From: Mesorhizobium terrae
GTDB taxonomy: Bacteria; Pseudomonadota; Alphaproteobacteria; Rhizobiales; Rhizobiaceae
Direction: 5' to 3'
Length of the DNA: 64,000 nucleotides
NCBI RefSeq assembly: GCF_008727715.1
Contig: NZ_CP044218.1
Location: 4,819,501 to 4,883,500, forward strand
Positions 35,072-44,202 of the stretch are shown here, in pieces (within the stretch, counting starts at the first letter, position 1; each line of letters starts with the position of its first letter). Made by a program: the position numbers and the translations under genes. Under the pieces are notes generated by a model that saw only the letters and a list, made by a program, of their open reading frames with translations, had not been told where the DNA came from and ran no database searches.

Positions 35072-35974
35072 ATGCAAAGCTTGCGCCATCTCTTGCCGTC
35101 GGCCGACCGCCTCATCGTTTTCGAGGCGGCGGGAAGGCTTTCGAGCTTTACGGCTGCCGGGCGCGAACTCGGCATGACGCAAGCCGCCGTATCCTATGCC
35201 GTGCGGGGACTGGAGCAGCAGCTCGGTGTCAGCCTGTTCCAACGGCGTCATCGGCAGGTGTTGTTGACCGAGGCGGGCAGCCGCTTCTTCGCCGACGTGA
35301 CGCTCGGCCTCTCCCACATTCGCAGATCGGCCGAAGAGCTGCGGGCTCAGGCCGGCGGCGTGCACGTCACCTTGTCCGCATCCACCGCATTTGCCTCGTT
35401 CTGGATGATGCCGAGGTTGCGGAAATTCCGCGACGATCTTCCCGGCGTCGACCTGCGCATACAGACCGCCGACCGCGATCTCGATCTCATCGCCGAAGGC
35501 ATCCCGCTTGGCGTCCGGGGTGGCGCGGCGCGGGATTGGCCGGACTACGACGCGCTGCCGATCGCCGGCGAAGAGATCTACGCCGTTGCCGGGCCTGCCT
35601 ATGTCGCCCGCGCCGGCTTGCCTGCCACGCCCGCAGAGATTGCATCACATCAGCTCATTCACCTCGAGGAACCGTTCCGGGCGGCGGCGACATGGAGCGA
35701 GTGGTTTCGATCCGCCGGCGTCAATACCGGCACCACCAACCGTGGGTTGCTGATCAACGACTATGTCCTCGTCATCCAGGCCGTGATGGAGGGGCAAGGC
35801 ATCGCGCTCGGCTGGCGGCATCTGACCGACCCGCTGGTGGCAAGCGGGCTGCTGGTGAGGGTCACCGACCATGCCATGAAGACCGGCGACAGCTTCCATG
35901 TCGTGTGGCCGAAAAACCGGCCGCTTTCGGAGAATGCGCAAAAGGTTCGGGATTGGCTGGTCGAACAGGCCTGA
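35072..35974 (+). CDS. LysR-family regulator (GcvA/choline-sulfate type)
   Basis: A 300-residue LTTR. HTH: RLSSFTAAGRELGMTQAAVSYAVRGLEQQLGVSLFQRRHR; the ligand domain contains VHVTLSASTAFASFWMMPRL, typical of GcvA-type regulators that include the choline-sulfate operon regulators. It is divergent from the MttB-type gene by 66 bases, so that gene is the likely target. Confidence 0.88.
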   Translation: MQSLRHLLPSADRLIVFEAAGRLSSFTAAGRELGMTQAAVSYAVRGLEQQLGVSLFQRRHRQVLLTEAGSRFFADVTLGLSHIRRSAEELRAQAGGVHVTLSASTAFASFWMMPRLRKFRDDLPGVDLRIQTADRDLDLIAEGIPLGVRGGAARDWPDYDALPIAGEEIYAVAGPAYVARAGLPATPAEIASHQLIHLEEPFRAAATWSEWFRSAGVNTGTTNRGLLINDYVLVIQAVMEGQGIALGWRHLTDPLVASGLLVRVTDHAMKTGDSFHVVWPKNRPLSENAQKVRDWLVEQA

Positions 35975-36015
35975 CGCGCTTTCACCCTGCGCTCGAATCC
36001 GGCTAGGATCGCGCC

Positions 36016-37857
36016 ATGCCCATCCGCCAGCTTTCCGAAACGATGATCAACCAGATCGCCGCCGGCGAGGTCATCGAGCGGCCGGCCAGCGTGGTCAAGG
36101 AACTGGTCGAGAATGCGCTCGACGCCGGCGCCGGCCGCGTCGAGATCGTCACGGCAGGCGGCGGCTTGAACCTCATTCGCGTCACCGACGACGGCGGCGG
36201 CATTCCCGAACAGGAGCTGGAGCTTGCCGTGGCGCGCCATTGCACCTCCAAACTCTCCACCGACATCAATGACATCCGTTCGCTCGGCTTTCGCGGTGAA
36301 GCACTGCCGTCGATCGGCTCGGTGGCAAGGCTGTCGATCCGCTCCCGCACGGCGGCGGGCGACAGCGCCGCCGAAATCAGCATCGAGGGCGGCCGTATCG
36401 CCCCAGTGCGGCCGGCAGCGGCCAATCGAGGCACGACGGTCGAGGTACGCGACCTGTTCTTCGCCACGCCGGCGCGATTGAAATTCATGAAGGGCGAGCG
36501 CGCCGAGAGCTCGGCCACCAGCGACGTGATCAAACGCATCGCCATCGCTTTCCCGGCGGTGCGTTTCACGCTGGCCGGCTCCGACCGCTCGACGCTGGAA
36601 TTGCCGGCGACCGACGACACACCGGAGGGGCAGTTGCGCCGGCTGGCGCAGGTGATGGGCGCCGATTTCCCTGAAAATTCAATAGCCATCGATGCCGGAC
36701 GCGAGGGTGTGCGGCTGACCGGCCATGTCTCGATCCCTTCCTTCACGCGCGCCAATGCGCTGCAGCAATACGCCTATGTCAACGGCCGCCCGGTGCGCGA
36801 CAAGCTGATCGCCGGCGCTATTCGCGGCGCCTACATGGACGTGCTGCCGCGCGACCGGCATGCGGTGGTAGCGCTGTTCCTGACCCTCGATCCGGCGACG
36901 GTCGACGTTAACGTCCACCCCGCCAAGGCCGATGTCCGTTTCCGCGACCCCGGCCTGGTGCGCGGGCTGATCGTCGGCGCCATCCGCCAGGCGCTGACCG
37001 ATGCCGGCATCCGCGCGGCAACCACGGGAGCCGCCGGCATGATGGCCGCTTTCCGGCCCGGCGCTACCTCGTTTGGACATGGCGGCCCCGCCAACAATCA
37101 TCGCAGCTACGAGGCAGCCTACCGGGCCTCGGGCTCCGGCTACGATCCCGCCCGCTCGCCGCAGCGCCCGCTCGACATGGGGTTCGGCGAGAGCGATCAA
37201 CCGGCCTTCGAGACCGGACCGTCGATGAGCGCCGATGCCCGCGCCAGCCAGACCGAGGCGAACGAAACCTTGCTCGGCATGGTTTTGGGTGCGGCGCGTG
37301 CGCAGGTGCACGAGAACTATATCGTCGCCCAGACCCGGGATTCGCTGGTCATCGTCGATCAGCACGCCGCGCATGAGCGCCTGGTCTACGAAGCGTTGAA
37401 GAACGCGCTGCATTCGCGTCCAGTGCCGGCGCAGATGCTGCTTTTACCTGAAATCATCGATCTTCCAGAAGAAGACGCTGACCGGCTCGCGCAACATGCC
37501 GAAACGCTTCGGCGCTTCGGGCTCGGCCTCGAACGCTTCGGTCCGGGCGCGATCGCCGTGCGCGAGACGCCGTCGATGCTGGGCGAAACCGACGTCCAGC
37601 AATTGGTGCGCGACCTTGCCGACGAGATCGCCGACAACGACACGATCGAGACATTGACCGAGCGGCTGCACCACATCGCAGCCACCATGGCATGCCACGG
37701 CTCGGTGCGGTCCGGCCGCCTGCTCAAGCCCGACGAGATGAACGCGCTGCTGCGCCAGATGGAAGCAACGCCGGGATCCGGCACCTGCAACCACGGCCGC
37801 CCGACCTATATCGAGCTGAAGCTCGGCGATATCGAGCGGCTGTTCGGCCGGCGCTAG
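36016..37857 (+). CDS. mutL: DNA mismatch repair endonuclease/ATPase MutL
   Basis: A 613-residue MutL. GHKL ATPase motifs: [36 protein letters not shown] and [13 protein letters not shown]. The transducer segment follows, then a Gly/Ser/Pro-rich linker (about 350-420) and a C-terminal dimerisation domain with [13 protein letters not shown] stands 7 bases before ATG 36016. It couples MutS mismatch recognition to repair. Confidence 0.95.
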   Translation: MPIRQLSETMINQIAAGEVIERPASVVKELVENALDAGAGRVEIVTAGGGLNLIRVTDDGGGIPEQELELAVARHCTSKLSTDINDIRSLGFRGEALPSIGSVARLSIRSRTAAGDSAAEISIEGGRIAPVRPAAANRGTTVEVRDLFFATPARLKFMKGERAESSATSDVIKRIAIAFPAVRFTLAGSDRSTLELPATDDTPEGQLRRLAQVMGADFPENSIAIDAGREGVRLTGHVSIPSFTRANALQQYAYVNGRPVRDKLIAGAIRGAYMDVLPRDRHAVVALFLTLDPATVDVNVHPAKADVRFRDPGLVRGLIVGAIRQALTDAGIRAATTGAAGMMAAFRPGATSFGHGGPANNHRSYEAAYRASGSGYDPARSPQRPLDMGFGESDQPAFETGPSMSADARASQTEANETLLGMVLGAARAQVHENYIVAQTRDSLVIVDQHAAHERLVYEALKNALHSRPVPAQMLLLPEIIDLPEEDADRLAQHAETLRRFGLGLERFGPGAIAVRETPSMLGETDVQQLVRDLADEIADNDTIETLTERLHHIAATMACHGSVRSGRLLKPDEMNALLRQMEATPGSGTCNHGRPTYIELKLGDIERLFGRR

Positions 37858-38152
37858 AAGCGAGATCCGCGCTTAGACAACGTCCGCTTTTGCTCTGTCA
37901 TCAGGCGTCAGGATGTGAACGGGACAACAACCGATCCCGAATTGTGAAATAGAAAAGCCATTTCTTTTCAAAATCCTGCGCGAACTTCCCGGACAGGTTG
38001 CGGAATTTTTATCCGCGCGCGCTCCTTTTCGGTCAAAATGGCCCCGAATTCGTTCACGCGAAGCCCGTTCCACTCCGAAATCCCAAACAAGAACCGCCGC
38101 GCCAGGAAAGTGGCGCGACGGGTCGTTTCGATCGCTTTCGGATAAGCCAGAC
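37858..38152. other. intergenic region between convergent mutL and the EamA gene
   Basis: These 295 bases lie between converging stops. I found no family-like reading frame, RNA gene or clear hairpin with a U-tract. The AT-rich patch near 37945-38012 is unremarkable. Confidence 0.4.
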
Positions 38153-39046
38153 TTATCGTTTCATGTTGACCACGATCACGCCGCCGAGCGCCAGCACGCC
38201 ACCGACGATGCCGAGTGTCGACGGCACCTCGCCGAGCCAGAAGAAGCCGATCAGCACCGCCATCGGCGAAACCAGATAGAGGAAGTTCGAGGCGCGGGCG
38301 GCCGGCAGGCGCGACAGCGCGGTCGCCCAGGCGGCGTAGGAGATGAAGCTGGGCACGATGCCGAGATAGATGACTGCGCCAAGGCCGGCGGAACTGGCAT
38401 GGGCGGCTTCGACGAGGCTTTGTGGCAGGAATGGCGACAGGCACAGCGCACCGAGCACCATGTTCCAGGCCGAGACCGTCAGCGGATGATGGTTCTTGAA
38501 CAGCGGCTTCTGCACGATGGTGTTGACCGAGGAACAGAGTGCCGACCCCAGGATCAGCAATGCGCCGGTGTTGAAGGTGAGACCGTTGCCTTCGCCCATG
38601 GCGATGACGCCGATGCCGGCGAAGGAAACGAAGGTCCCGACCCAGGCCAGCGCCGGAAACCGTTCGCCGAGCAGGAACATCGCCATGATGGCGGTGAAGA
38701 TCGGGCTGACATTGATGATGAAGGCGGCGGCGCCGGCCGAGACCGTGGTCTCGCCGATATTCAGCATGGCCGTATAAAGCGCGACGAAGATGGCGCCGCC
38801 GACACCGAAGCGCCACAGCTCGTTGAGCTTGGGCAATGCCGGACGCTTGATGGCAAGAAAGATCGCTGCCGGCACGGCGGCAATGGCGAAGCGCAGCGCG
38901 CCCAGTTCCAGCGGCCCGAAGGCGGCGAGGCCGGCGCGGATCGCCGGGAAGGCCGAAGCCCAGCCGACCACGGTGAGCGCGACCGCCAGCACCGCCGTCA
39001 TATCCGTCCGCTGTTCCGAATTCGCCATGCTCATTTGTGCGCTCAT
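38153..39046 (-). CDS. EamA/DMT-superfamily transporter
   Basis: A 297-residue membrane protein with ten hydrophobic segments in two EamA repeats. It has VGWASAFPAIRAGLAAFGPLELGALRF in the first repeat and YLGIVPSFISYAAWATALSRLPAARASNFLYLVSPMAVLIG in the second. Usually an exporter of amino acids or other metabolites. ATG 39046 has GGAG about 7 bases upstream; M5 or M7 are possible. The LysR divergent gene is its likely regulator. Confidence 0.88.
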   Translation of the reverse strand: MSAQMSMANSEQRTDMTAVLAVALTVVGWASAFPAIRAGLAAFGPLELGALRFAIAAVPAAIFLAIKRPALPKLNELWRFGVGGAIFVALYTAMLNIGETTVSAGAAAFIINVSPIFTAIMAMFLLGERFPALAWVGTFVSFAGIGVIAMGEGNGLTFNTGALLILGSALCSSVNTIVQKPLFKNHHPLTVSAWNMVLGALCLSPFLPQSLVEAAHASSAGLGAVIYLGIVPSFISYAAWATALSRLPAARASNFLYLVSPMAVLIGFFWLGEVPSTLGIVGGVLALGGVIVVNMKR

Positions 39047-39091
39047 CGTCCTTCTCCACCCCGTCTGGAGCGCCGCGCGTCCTGTTGGACG

Positions 39092-39176
39092 CGCAAAGGA
39101 CGCTCTAACACTTTGAACCTGCTGCATCGTGCCTGCCGAAAATCGATTCCGATTTTCTGGCCGATGCAGCAGGTTC
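39092..39176. repeat. rhizobial-type intergenic palindromic element
   Basis: A 15-bp perfect outer stem (39115-39129 with 39162-39176, GAACCTGCTGCATCG) encloses a second stem GAAAATC/GATTTTC (39138-39144 with 39151-39157). It is preceded by GCAAAGGACGCTCTAACACTTTG, shared with 32322-32350 and partly with 56764-56790. Such elements are known as mobile palindromic repeats of Rhizobiales. This copy sits between the divergent EamA and LysR genes. Confidence 0.75.
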
Positions 39177-39235
39177 GCGATGCCACAAAACCCCTTTCCG
39201 AGCTTGTTGACAAACGACGAAATCGAGGATGAGCT

Positions 39236-40168
39236 GTGAGCATGGATCACAGCTTGGACACATTGCCGCCGCTCGACACCTTGCGAGCCTTCGATGCCGC
39301 GGCCAAGACGGGCTCCTTTTCGGCCGCCGCCGAAAAGCTCAACCTGACCCATGGCGCGGTGAGCCGGCAGATCGCCCGGCTGGAGGACTGGTTCGGGCTG
39401 AAACTGTTCGAGCGCCGGGCGCGCGGCGTGGCGCAGACCATCGAAGGCAACCGGCTGCACCTGCGCACCAGCGAGGCCTTCGCGCTGATCGCCTCCAATT
39501 CCGACCGCTGGGTGGAACCGCGCGGCACGGCCGTGGTGCGACTGGCCACCATTCCCTCGATCAGTGGCCTGTGGCTGATGCCGCGCATGGCGAGGCTCGA
39601 AAGCGGCGATCCGAAGATCAGGATCGTGCTCGATGTCGACAACCGCCAGATCGACCTCGCCGACGAGGGCATCGATCTTTCCATCCGCTGCGGGCGCGGA
39701 CGCATTCCCGAACGCATCGCCATGCAATTGTTCGAGGAACACATGTTCCCCATCGCCTCGCCGCAGCTGGCGCAAGAGGTCGGTGCGGGCAATGCCGCGC
39801 GGCTGCTCAAATATCCGCTGATCCATGATTCGGACGCCTCCGGCTGGCGCGCCTGGTTTGGCGAACAGGGCGTGGACTACCGGCCGCGACCGCAGGACCG
39901 TCGCTTCGAGGATTATAACCTCGTGCTGGACGCCGCCGCCTACGGGCTGGGCATCGCGCTGGCGCGGCCGCCTCTGGCCGAAGGACAGGTGGCGGCCGGC
40001 CGCGTGGTGGCGGTCGACCGGCGAACAGCGCTCAATCCGGTCTGCTACTGGCTCGACCGACCGGCCGGAAAGCCGCGCGCCGCCGCCATCGAACTCGCCA
40101 GGCGCATCGCTATCTCGGCGAATGTGCCGGACGACCGCTTGCAGAGTTTTCTGGACGCGGAGCGTTAG
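39236..40168 (+). CDS. LysR-family regulator (GcvA-like)
   Basis: A 310-residue LTTR. HTH: TGSFSAAAEKLNLTHGAVSRQIARLEDWFGLKLFERRARGV. The ligand domain contains VRLATIPSISGLWLMPRM, IDLADEGIDLSIRCGRG and LDAAAYGLGIALARPPL. GTG 39236 has GAGGAT 5 bases upstream; ATG 39242 is equally near. It is divergent from the EamA gene and probably controls it. Confidence 0.87.
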   Translation: MSMDHSLDTLPPLDTLRAFDAAAKTGSFSAAAEKLNLTHGAVSRQIARLEDWFGLKLFERRARGVAQTIEGNRLHLRTSEAFALIASNSDRWVEPRGTAVVRLATIPSISGLWLMPRMARLESGDPKIRIVLDVDNRQIDLADEGIDLSIRCGRGRIPERIAMQLFEEHMFPIASPQLAQEVGAGNAARLLKYPLIHDSDASGWRAWFGEQGVDYRPRPQDRRFEDYNLVLDAAAYGLGIALARPPLAEGQVAAGRVVAVDRRTALNPVCYWLDRPAGKPRAAAIELARRIAISANVPDDRLQSFLDAER

Positions 40169-40266
40169 GCTCCCCTTATCCGCAGGCGGCGGACGGAAAT
40201 GCCCTTCGATCATCCTCCAGCCAAATCGTTTGCCCGTGATTTCAAGGCACAAGAGACCGCACCATC

Positions 40267-40848
40267 GTGGACAATATCAGGATCGAAACGGCGCGCCTTA
40301 CGCTGCGGCCCTGGAGCGAGCAGGACATCGAACAGCTAACGCTGGGGCTGAACGATATCGAGACCGCGAAGTGGCTGGCCTTCGTGCCTCACCTCTATAC
40401 GACGGCGCACGCTCAAAGCTGGATCGACAGATGCCGCGAGATTTCAAACGCAAGCGGCCAGCCCACTGCCGATGAATTCGCGGTAGAACTCAAGCCTGGG
40501 CGAACAGCGATCGGCGGGGTCAGTCTCAACAAAGTCGATCGCGAAGCCGGCACGGCCGGCGGCGGCATCTGGATCGCCAGCGCCTATCAGGGACGCGGCT
40601 ATGGGCGCGAAGCGTTCGAGGCGAAGATCCGGTTCGCTTTTCAGGAACTCGGCCTGACGAAACTGGTCAACGGATACTTCGACGGCAACGAAAATTCCTG
40701 GGCGATGCAGCGCAGATTGGGATACCGGCGCGTCGCCGAGGTTCAGAGCCGCTGCATGGCGGACGGAAGGCAGACGATCGAACATGTGACGACGTTGCTG
40801 CGCAGCGATTGGGAAGATCGCGAGGACCAAAGCCCGAACCGGGCATGA
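40267..40848 (+). CDS. GNAT acetyltransferase, RimJ/RimL type
   Basis: A 193-residue GNAT protein with RIETARLTLRPWSEQDIEQL, the acetyl-CoA loop SAYQGRGYGREAFEAKIRFAF, and ENSWAMQRRLGYRRV. Begins at GTG 40267. Substrate unknown, possibly a protein N-terminus or a small amine. Confidence 0.85.
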   Translation: MDNIRIETARLTLRPWSEQDIEQLTLGLNDIETAKWLAFVPHLYTTAHAQSWIDRCREISNASGQPTADEFAVELKPGRTAIGGVSLNKVDREAGTAGGGIWIASAYQGRGYGREAFEAKIRFAFQELGLTKLVNGYFDGNENSWAMQRRLGYRRVAEVQSRCMADGRQTIEHVTTLLRSDWEDREDQSPNRA

Positions 40849-40857
40849 CCCGACAGC

Positions 40858-41463
40858 CTAGAACACCACAAGCACCACCAGAAAGAGGAGCGCGAAGGCG
40901 GCAAGGCCAAACCCCAGCGCGCGGGCGCTGACCGCTATTTCCGTCGAATTGCCCTTAGAGCCGCCGGCCCAGGCCGTCGCCCGCTTGCGCGATGTGGTGC
41001 GGTTTTCGACCTCGTCCACTGCCGGCCGACCCGGCGCGGCCTGCAGCGGCACCGCCAGCCCGAGCGTGGGAAGAGGTTGGGCGCGACCGGAAACGGCCTC
41101 GTCACGCGTGGGCGCCTGGCCAGGAGCTGGTCGCAAGCCGGCTTCCGGCTCGGTGGCCCCCCTCGCCCGCGCCGCTTCCTGGCTTGCAGCCGTCGCGGGT
41201 TCCTCCAGCTCGATCGCCGCGCGATAGGCATCGATGACCTGCGGCATGGCCGGTTTCTGTGCGGGCACGATCCCGGCCGGCATGGGCAATGACGGCGCCG
41301 CGAAAGGCGCCGGCTGGCTGTTGCCACGCAGCCCAACAGTCGGTTTGACCAGCGTTCTGATCAGTTCCGCCTCGGACGGGTTCGGCTTGGCCACGGGCAA
41401 TCGGCCTTCACCGGAGGTGGCCTGCTTGAGCAGGGAAGCCAGACGGGAGATTGCAGCGACCAT
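40858..41463 (-). CDS. hypothetical protein with a C-terminal membrane anchor
   Basis: I recognise no family. From ATG 41463 there are 201 residues: a Pro/Ala/Glu-rich, probably disordered body and one terminal transmembrane helix (GFGLAAFALLFLVVLVVF) ending at the stop, a tail-anchored layout. Frame is open to 41625 but would run antisense through the DUF2093 gene, so I reject the longer form. It converges on the GNAT gene with 9 bases between. Confidence 0.55.
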   Translation of the reverse strand: MVAAISRLASLLKQATSGEGRLPVAKPNPSEAELIRTLVKPTVGLRGNSQPAPFAAPSLPMPAGIVPAQKPAMPQVIDAYRAAIELEEPATAASQEAARARGATEPEAGLRPAPGQAPTRDEAVSGRAQPLPTLGLAVPLQAAPGRPAVDEVENRTTSRKRATAWAGGSKGNSTEIAVSARALGFGLAAFALLFLVVLVVF

Positions 41464-41584
41464 GGGTAACCGGCGACGTTTCCAGGCAAGATAACGCGGT
41501 TGCGTTGCCTGAAACTGGCGATACGCTTGACCTCGCTCGCGATTTATGGCGGAAACGCTGCATGACGGCAGGTCTCTCACAATC

Positions 41585-41812
41585 ATGAACCGTTTCGAAG
41601 GTCCCGGCGGCCGGGAAGCCCGCATCCGCTATCTCGACGGCGACTTCCAGGTCACCAGCCCGGGCGCTTTCGTGCGCTGCGCGGTCACGGGCGAGAACAT
41701 CACCCTGGACGAGCTGAAATACTGGAGCGTGGCGCGCCAGGAGCCCTATATCAACGCCGCCGCCTCGCTGCGCCGCGAGATCGAGGCGAATCCGGATTTG
41801 CGCAAGCGGTGA
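41585..41812 (+). CDS. DUF2093 domain protein
   Basis: 75 residues starting MNRFEGPGGREARIRYLDGDFQV, with CAVTGENITLDELKYWSVARQEPY, matching the DUF2093 family in full length. Two cysteines/histidine-poor core; function unknown. Family members commonly lie beside lipid A genes in Rhizobiales, as here opposite lpxK. Confidence 0.85.
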   Translation: MNRFEGPGGREARIRYLDGDFQVTSPGAFVRCAVTGENITLDELKYWSVARQEPYINAAASLRREIEANPDLRKR

Positions 41813-41820
41813 GGCCCTTG

Positions 41821-41843
41821 CCTTCTCCCACAAGGGGAGAAGG
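41821..41843. repeat. short palindrome between converging genes, repeat or terminator
   Basis: CCTTCTCCC (41821-41829) and GGGAGAAGG (41835-41843) with a 5-base loop, in the 43-base gap between the DUF2093 and lpxK stops. A related palindrome CCTTCTCC...GGAGAAGG occurs at 47578-47600. No U-tract, so it is more likely a dispersed repeat that may act as a 3' RNA stem. Confidence 0.5.
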
Positions 41844-41855
41844 GAATGGTGCCAC

Positions 41856-42884
41856 CTACCGCGCAATCCTCCGGCGTCTCGACGCTTCGATCGTCTCTTC
41901 CACGATACGCTGCGGCGAGTGGCGCGGCTCGAACACGGTCTCGATTTCAAGCACGTTCAGCCGTTCGAGCAGACCTTCGGGCATCGGGCCGTGACGCAGC
42001 CGCGCGGCGTCCTTGGCGGTGGTGACCAGCCCGAGATCCGCCGCTTTCGCGGTCGATGCCAGTTCGGCCAGCTCGTCCTCGGCGTAGACATGGTGGTCGG
42101 GAAACGAGCGGCTGAGTGCAACGACGCCGCCGGCCTCGGCCACCGTGTCGTAGAATTTTTCGGGATGGCCGATGCCGGCGAAGGCCAGCAGGCGCTGACC
42201 AGCCAGCGCCTTGGCCTCACGCGGTCGCGCGCGCGCCTCGAAGATCGGCTTGCCGGCGCGCGCGGCCTGGCGCACGACGGCGTCCGCCGCCAGTCCGTCG
42301 CCCATCTTCAACAGCGCGTCGGCGTAAAGAAGCTGGTCCAGAACCGGCGCGCGCAGCGGTCCGCCCGGGATGACCCGGCCGTTGCCAAGGCCATAGCGGG
42401 CATCGACCACCACCAGCGCGTAATCGATATGGACACGCGCGCTCTGGAAGCCGTCGTCCATGATCAGGAAATCGCAGCCATATTTTTCGATCAGCAGCCG
42501 GGCGCCCGCCGCCCGGTTCGGCGACACCGCCACCGGCGCGTGTTCGGCCAGAAGCAAGGGTTCGTCGCCGACATGCTTGGCGACGTCATGACCCGGATCG
42601 ACGATATGCGGCTCGGCGAAAGAGCCGCCATGCCCGCGCGACAGGAAGCCCGGCTTCAGCTGCATGGCCTTGGCCTGTTCGGCGAGCGCGATCGCAACCG
42701 GCGTCTTGCCGGAACCGCCGACCGTGAAATTGCCGACGCAAAGCACCGGTGCCTCGACCTTTTCGCGCCGTGCCTGGCGCATGCGCCGGGCGGCGATCTG
42801 CCCGTAGGCCCAGGAGAGCGGTGAGAGCGCATAAGCGCGCCAGTCCGGTTTTTCCCACCAGAAGGGCGGCGCTTCGCTCGCCAT
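41856..42884 (-). CDS. lpxK: tetraacyldisaccharide 4'-kinase
   Basis: A 342-residue inner-membrane kinase of lipid A synthesis. P-loop GNFTVGGSGKTPVAIALAEQ lies near residues 52-71, followed by SRGHGG and the DDGFQ motif. It adds the 4'-phosphate to the lipid A disaccharide. ATG 42884 lies one base from the waaA stop, so it is the last gene of the envelope operon. Confidence 0.93.
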   Translation of the reverse strand: MASEAPPFWWEKPDWRAYALSPLSWAYGQIAARRMRQARREKVEAPVLCVGNFTVGGSGKTPVAIALAEQAKAMQLKPGFLSRGHGGSFAEPHIVDPGHDVAKHVGDEPLLLAEHAPVAVSPNRAAGARLLIEKYGCDFLIMDDGFQSARVHIDYALVVVDARYGLGNGRVIPGGPLRAPVLDQLLYADALLKMGDGLAADAVVRQAARAGKPIFEARARPREAKALAGQRLLAFAGIGHPEKFYDTVAEAGGVVALSRSFPDHHVYAEDELAELASTAKAADLGLVTTAKDAARLRHGPMPEGLLERLNVLEIETVFEPRHSPQRIVEETIEASRRRRIAR

Positions 42885-42885
42885 C

Positions 42886-44202
42886 TCAGCGGCCTCCCGC
42901 CGCCCTCAGGCGAGCCTTGACCACAAGCGGCTGGATATAGGGCTCAAGCGCCTTGAGCGTGCGGGCGAGCGCACCGCGCATCTCGTCGACGGTGGTGGCG
43001 CCAGCAGCCATCATCTGGCGGCGCGCCGGTTCGTTGGTGAGCAGGAAATTCACCGCGCCGGCCAGCATCGAGCGGTCCCGCACCAGCTTGGCGCCGCCGG
43101 CATCGAGCAGGCGTTGATAGGATTCGCGGAAGTTCTGCACATTGCGGCCGGCAAGAACGGCGGTGTCCAGCATCGCCGGCTCGAGCGGGTTCTGGCCGCC
43201 CTCGGCGGTCAGCGAACGGCCGACGAAGGCGATCTCGGTCAAGCGCAGGTAAAGTCCCATCTCGCCGATCGTGTCGCCAAGCAGGATGTCGGTGTCCGGC
43301 GTGATCTGGTCGCCGATCGAACGCCGCGCCACCTTGAGGCCCATGGCCTCGATTTCATTGACAAGGAGGTCGGCGCGCTCGGGATGGCGTGGCACCACGA
43401 CGGTGAACAGTCCGGCATGGCGGGCCTGCAGCGTCTTGTGCACCTCGGCGGCAATCGCCTCCTCGCCGTCATGGGTCGAGATGGCGGCCCAGGTCGGCCG
43501 CTGGCCGATCTGCCGGCGCAGCGTGAGAAGTTCGGTCTCGTCGACCGGCGGCGGCGGCGTGTCCACCTTGAGATTGCCGGATACAGTGACCGGACGGGCG
43601 CCGAGCACCCGGAAACGCTCTCCGTCGACCTCGGACTGCGCCACCACATGGGCGAGATTCTCGAACAAAGCCTCGGCGATGTTGGACCGTTTCTTCCAGG
43701 AGGCGAAGGAACGGTCGGACATGCGGCCATTGACCAGAACCTGCGGCACGCTGCGCGCGCCGAGTTCCAGGATGGTGTTCGGCCAGATTTCCGATTCGGC
43801 GATGATGGCGAGATCGGGATGCCAGTGATTGAGGAAGCGGCTGACCGCCGGCTTCAGGTCGAGCGGCACATATTGGTGGATGACGTGGTCGCCAAGCCGT
43901 TCCGCGACCAGCTTGGCCGAGGTGACCGTGCCGGTGGTGAGCACGACGGTGACGCCATATTCGAGGATGCAGCGGACCAGGGGCACGACGGCATTGGTTT
44001 CGCCGACGCTGGCGGCATGCACCCAGATCAGCGGCCCGTCCGGCCGCTCCTGGCTGGCGATGCCGTAGCGCTCGCGGCTGCGGGTGCGGTCTTCCTTACC
44101 CTTGGAGGCACGCCAGGCGACATAGGGGCCAGCCAGCGGATAGGCCGCCGAACCGGCGACCCGATACATGGACAGCATCATGCGGGCCAGCCGCTCGCTC
44201 AT
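42886..44202 (-). CDS. waaA: 3-deoxy-D-manno-octulosonic acid (Kdo) transferase
   Basis: A 438-residue GT30 glycosyltransferase. N-terminal membrane anchor, the LIWVHAASVGETNAV motif and the catalytic segment, then in the C-terminal Rossmann half LVGRSLTAEGGQNPLEPAMLD-type residues (read here as FVGRSLTAEGGQNPLEPA). It attaches Kdo to lipid IVA. The start overlaps the acyltransferase stop by 4 bases (ATGA). Confidence 0.93.
   Translation of the reverse strand: MSERLARMMLSMYRVAGSAAYPLAGPYVAWRASKGKEDRTRSRERYGIASQERPDGPLIWVHAASVGETNAVVPLVRCILEYGVTVVLTTGTVTSAKLVAERLGDHVIHQYVPLDLKPAVSRFLNHWHPDLAIIAESEIWPNTILELGARSVPQVLVNGRMSDRSFASWKKRSNIAEALFENLAHVVAQSEVDGERFRVLGARPVTVSGNLKVDTPPPPVDETELLTLRRQIGQRPTWAAISTHDGEEAIAAEVHKTLQARHAGLFTVVVPRHPERADLLVNEIEAMGLKVARRSIGDQITPDTDILLGDTIGEMGLYLRLTEIAFVGRSLTAEGGQNPLEPAMLDTAVLAGRNVQNFRESYQRLLDAGGAKLVRDRSMLAGAVNFLLTNEPARRQMMAAGATTVDEMRGALARTLKALEPYIQPLVVKARLRAAGGR

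Noticed and set aside
39047..40252. Upstream extension of the EamA frame to 699 residues
   Set aside because: The extra 400 residues are antisense to the LysR gene at 39236 and contain no transporter sequence.
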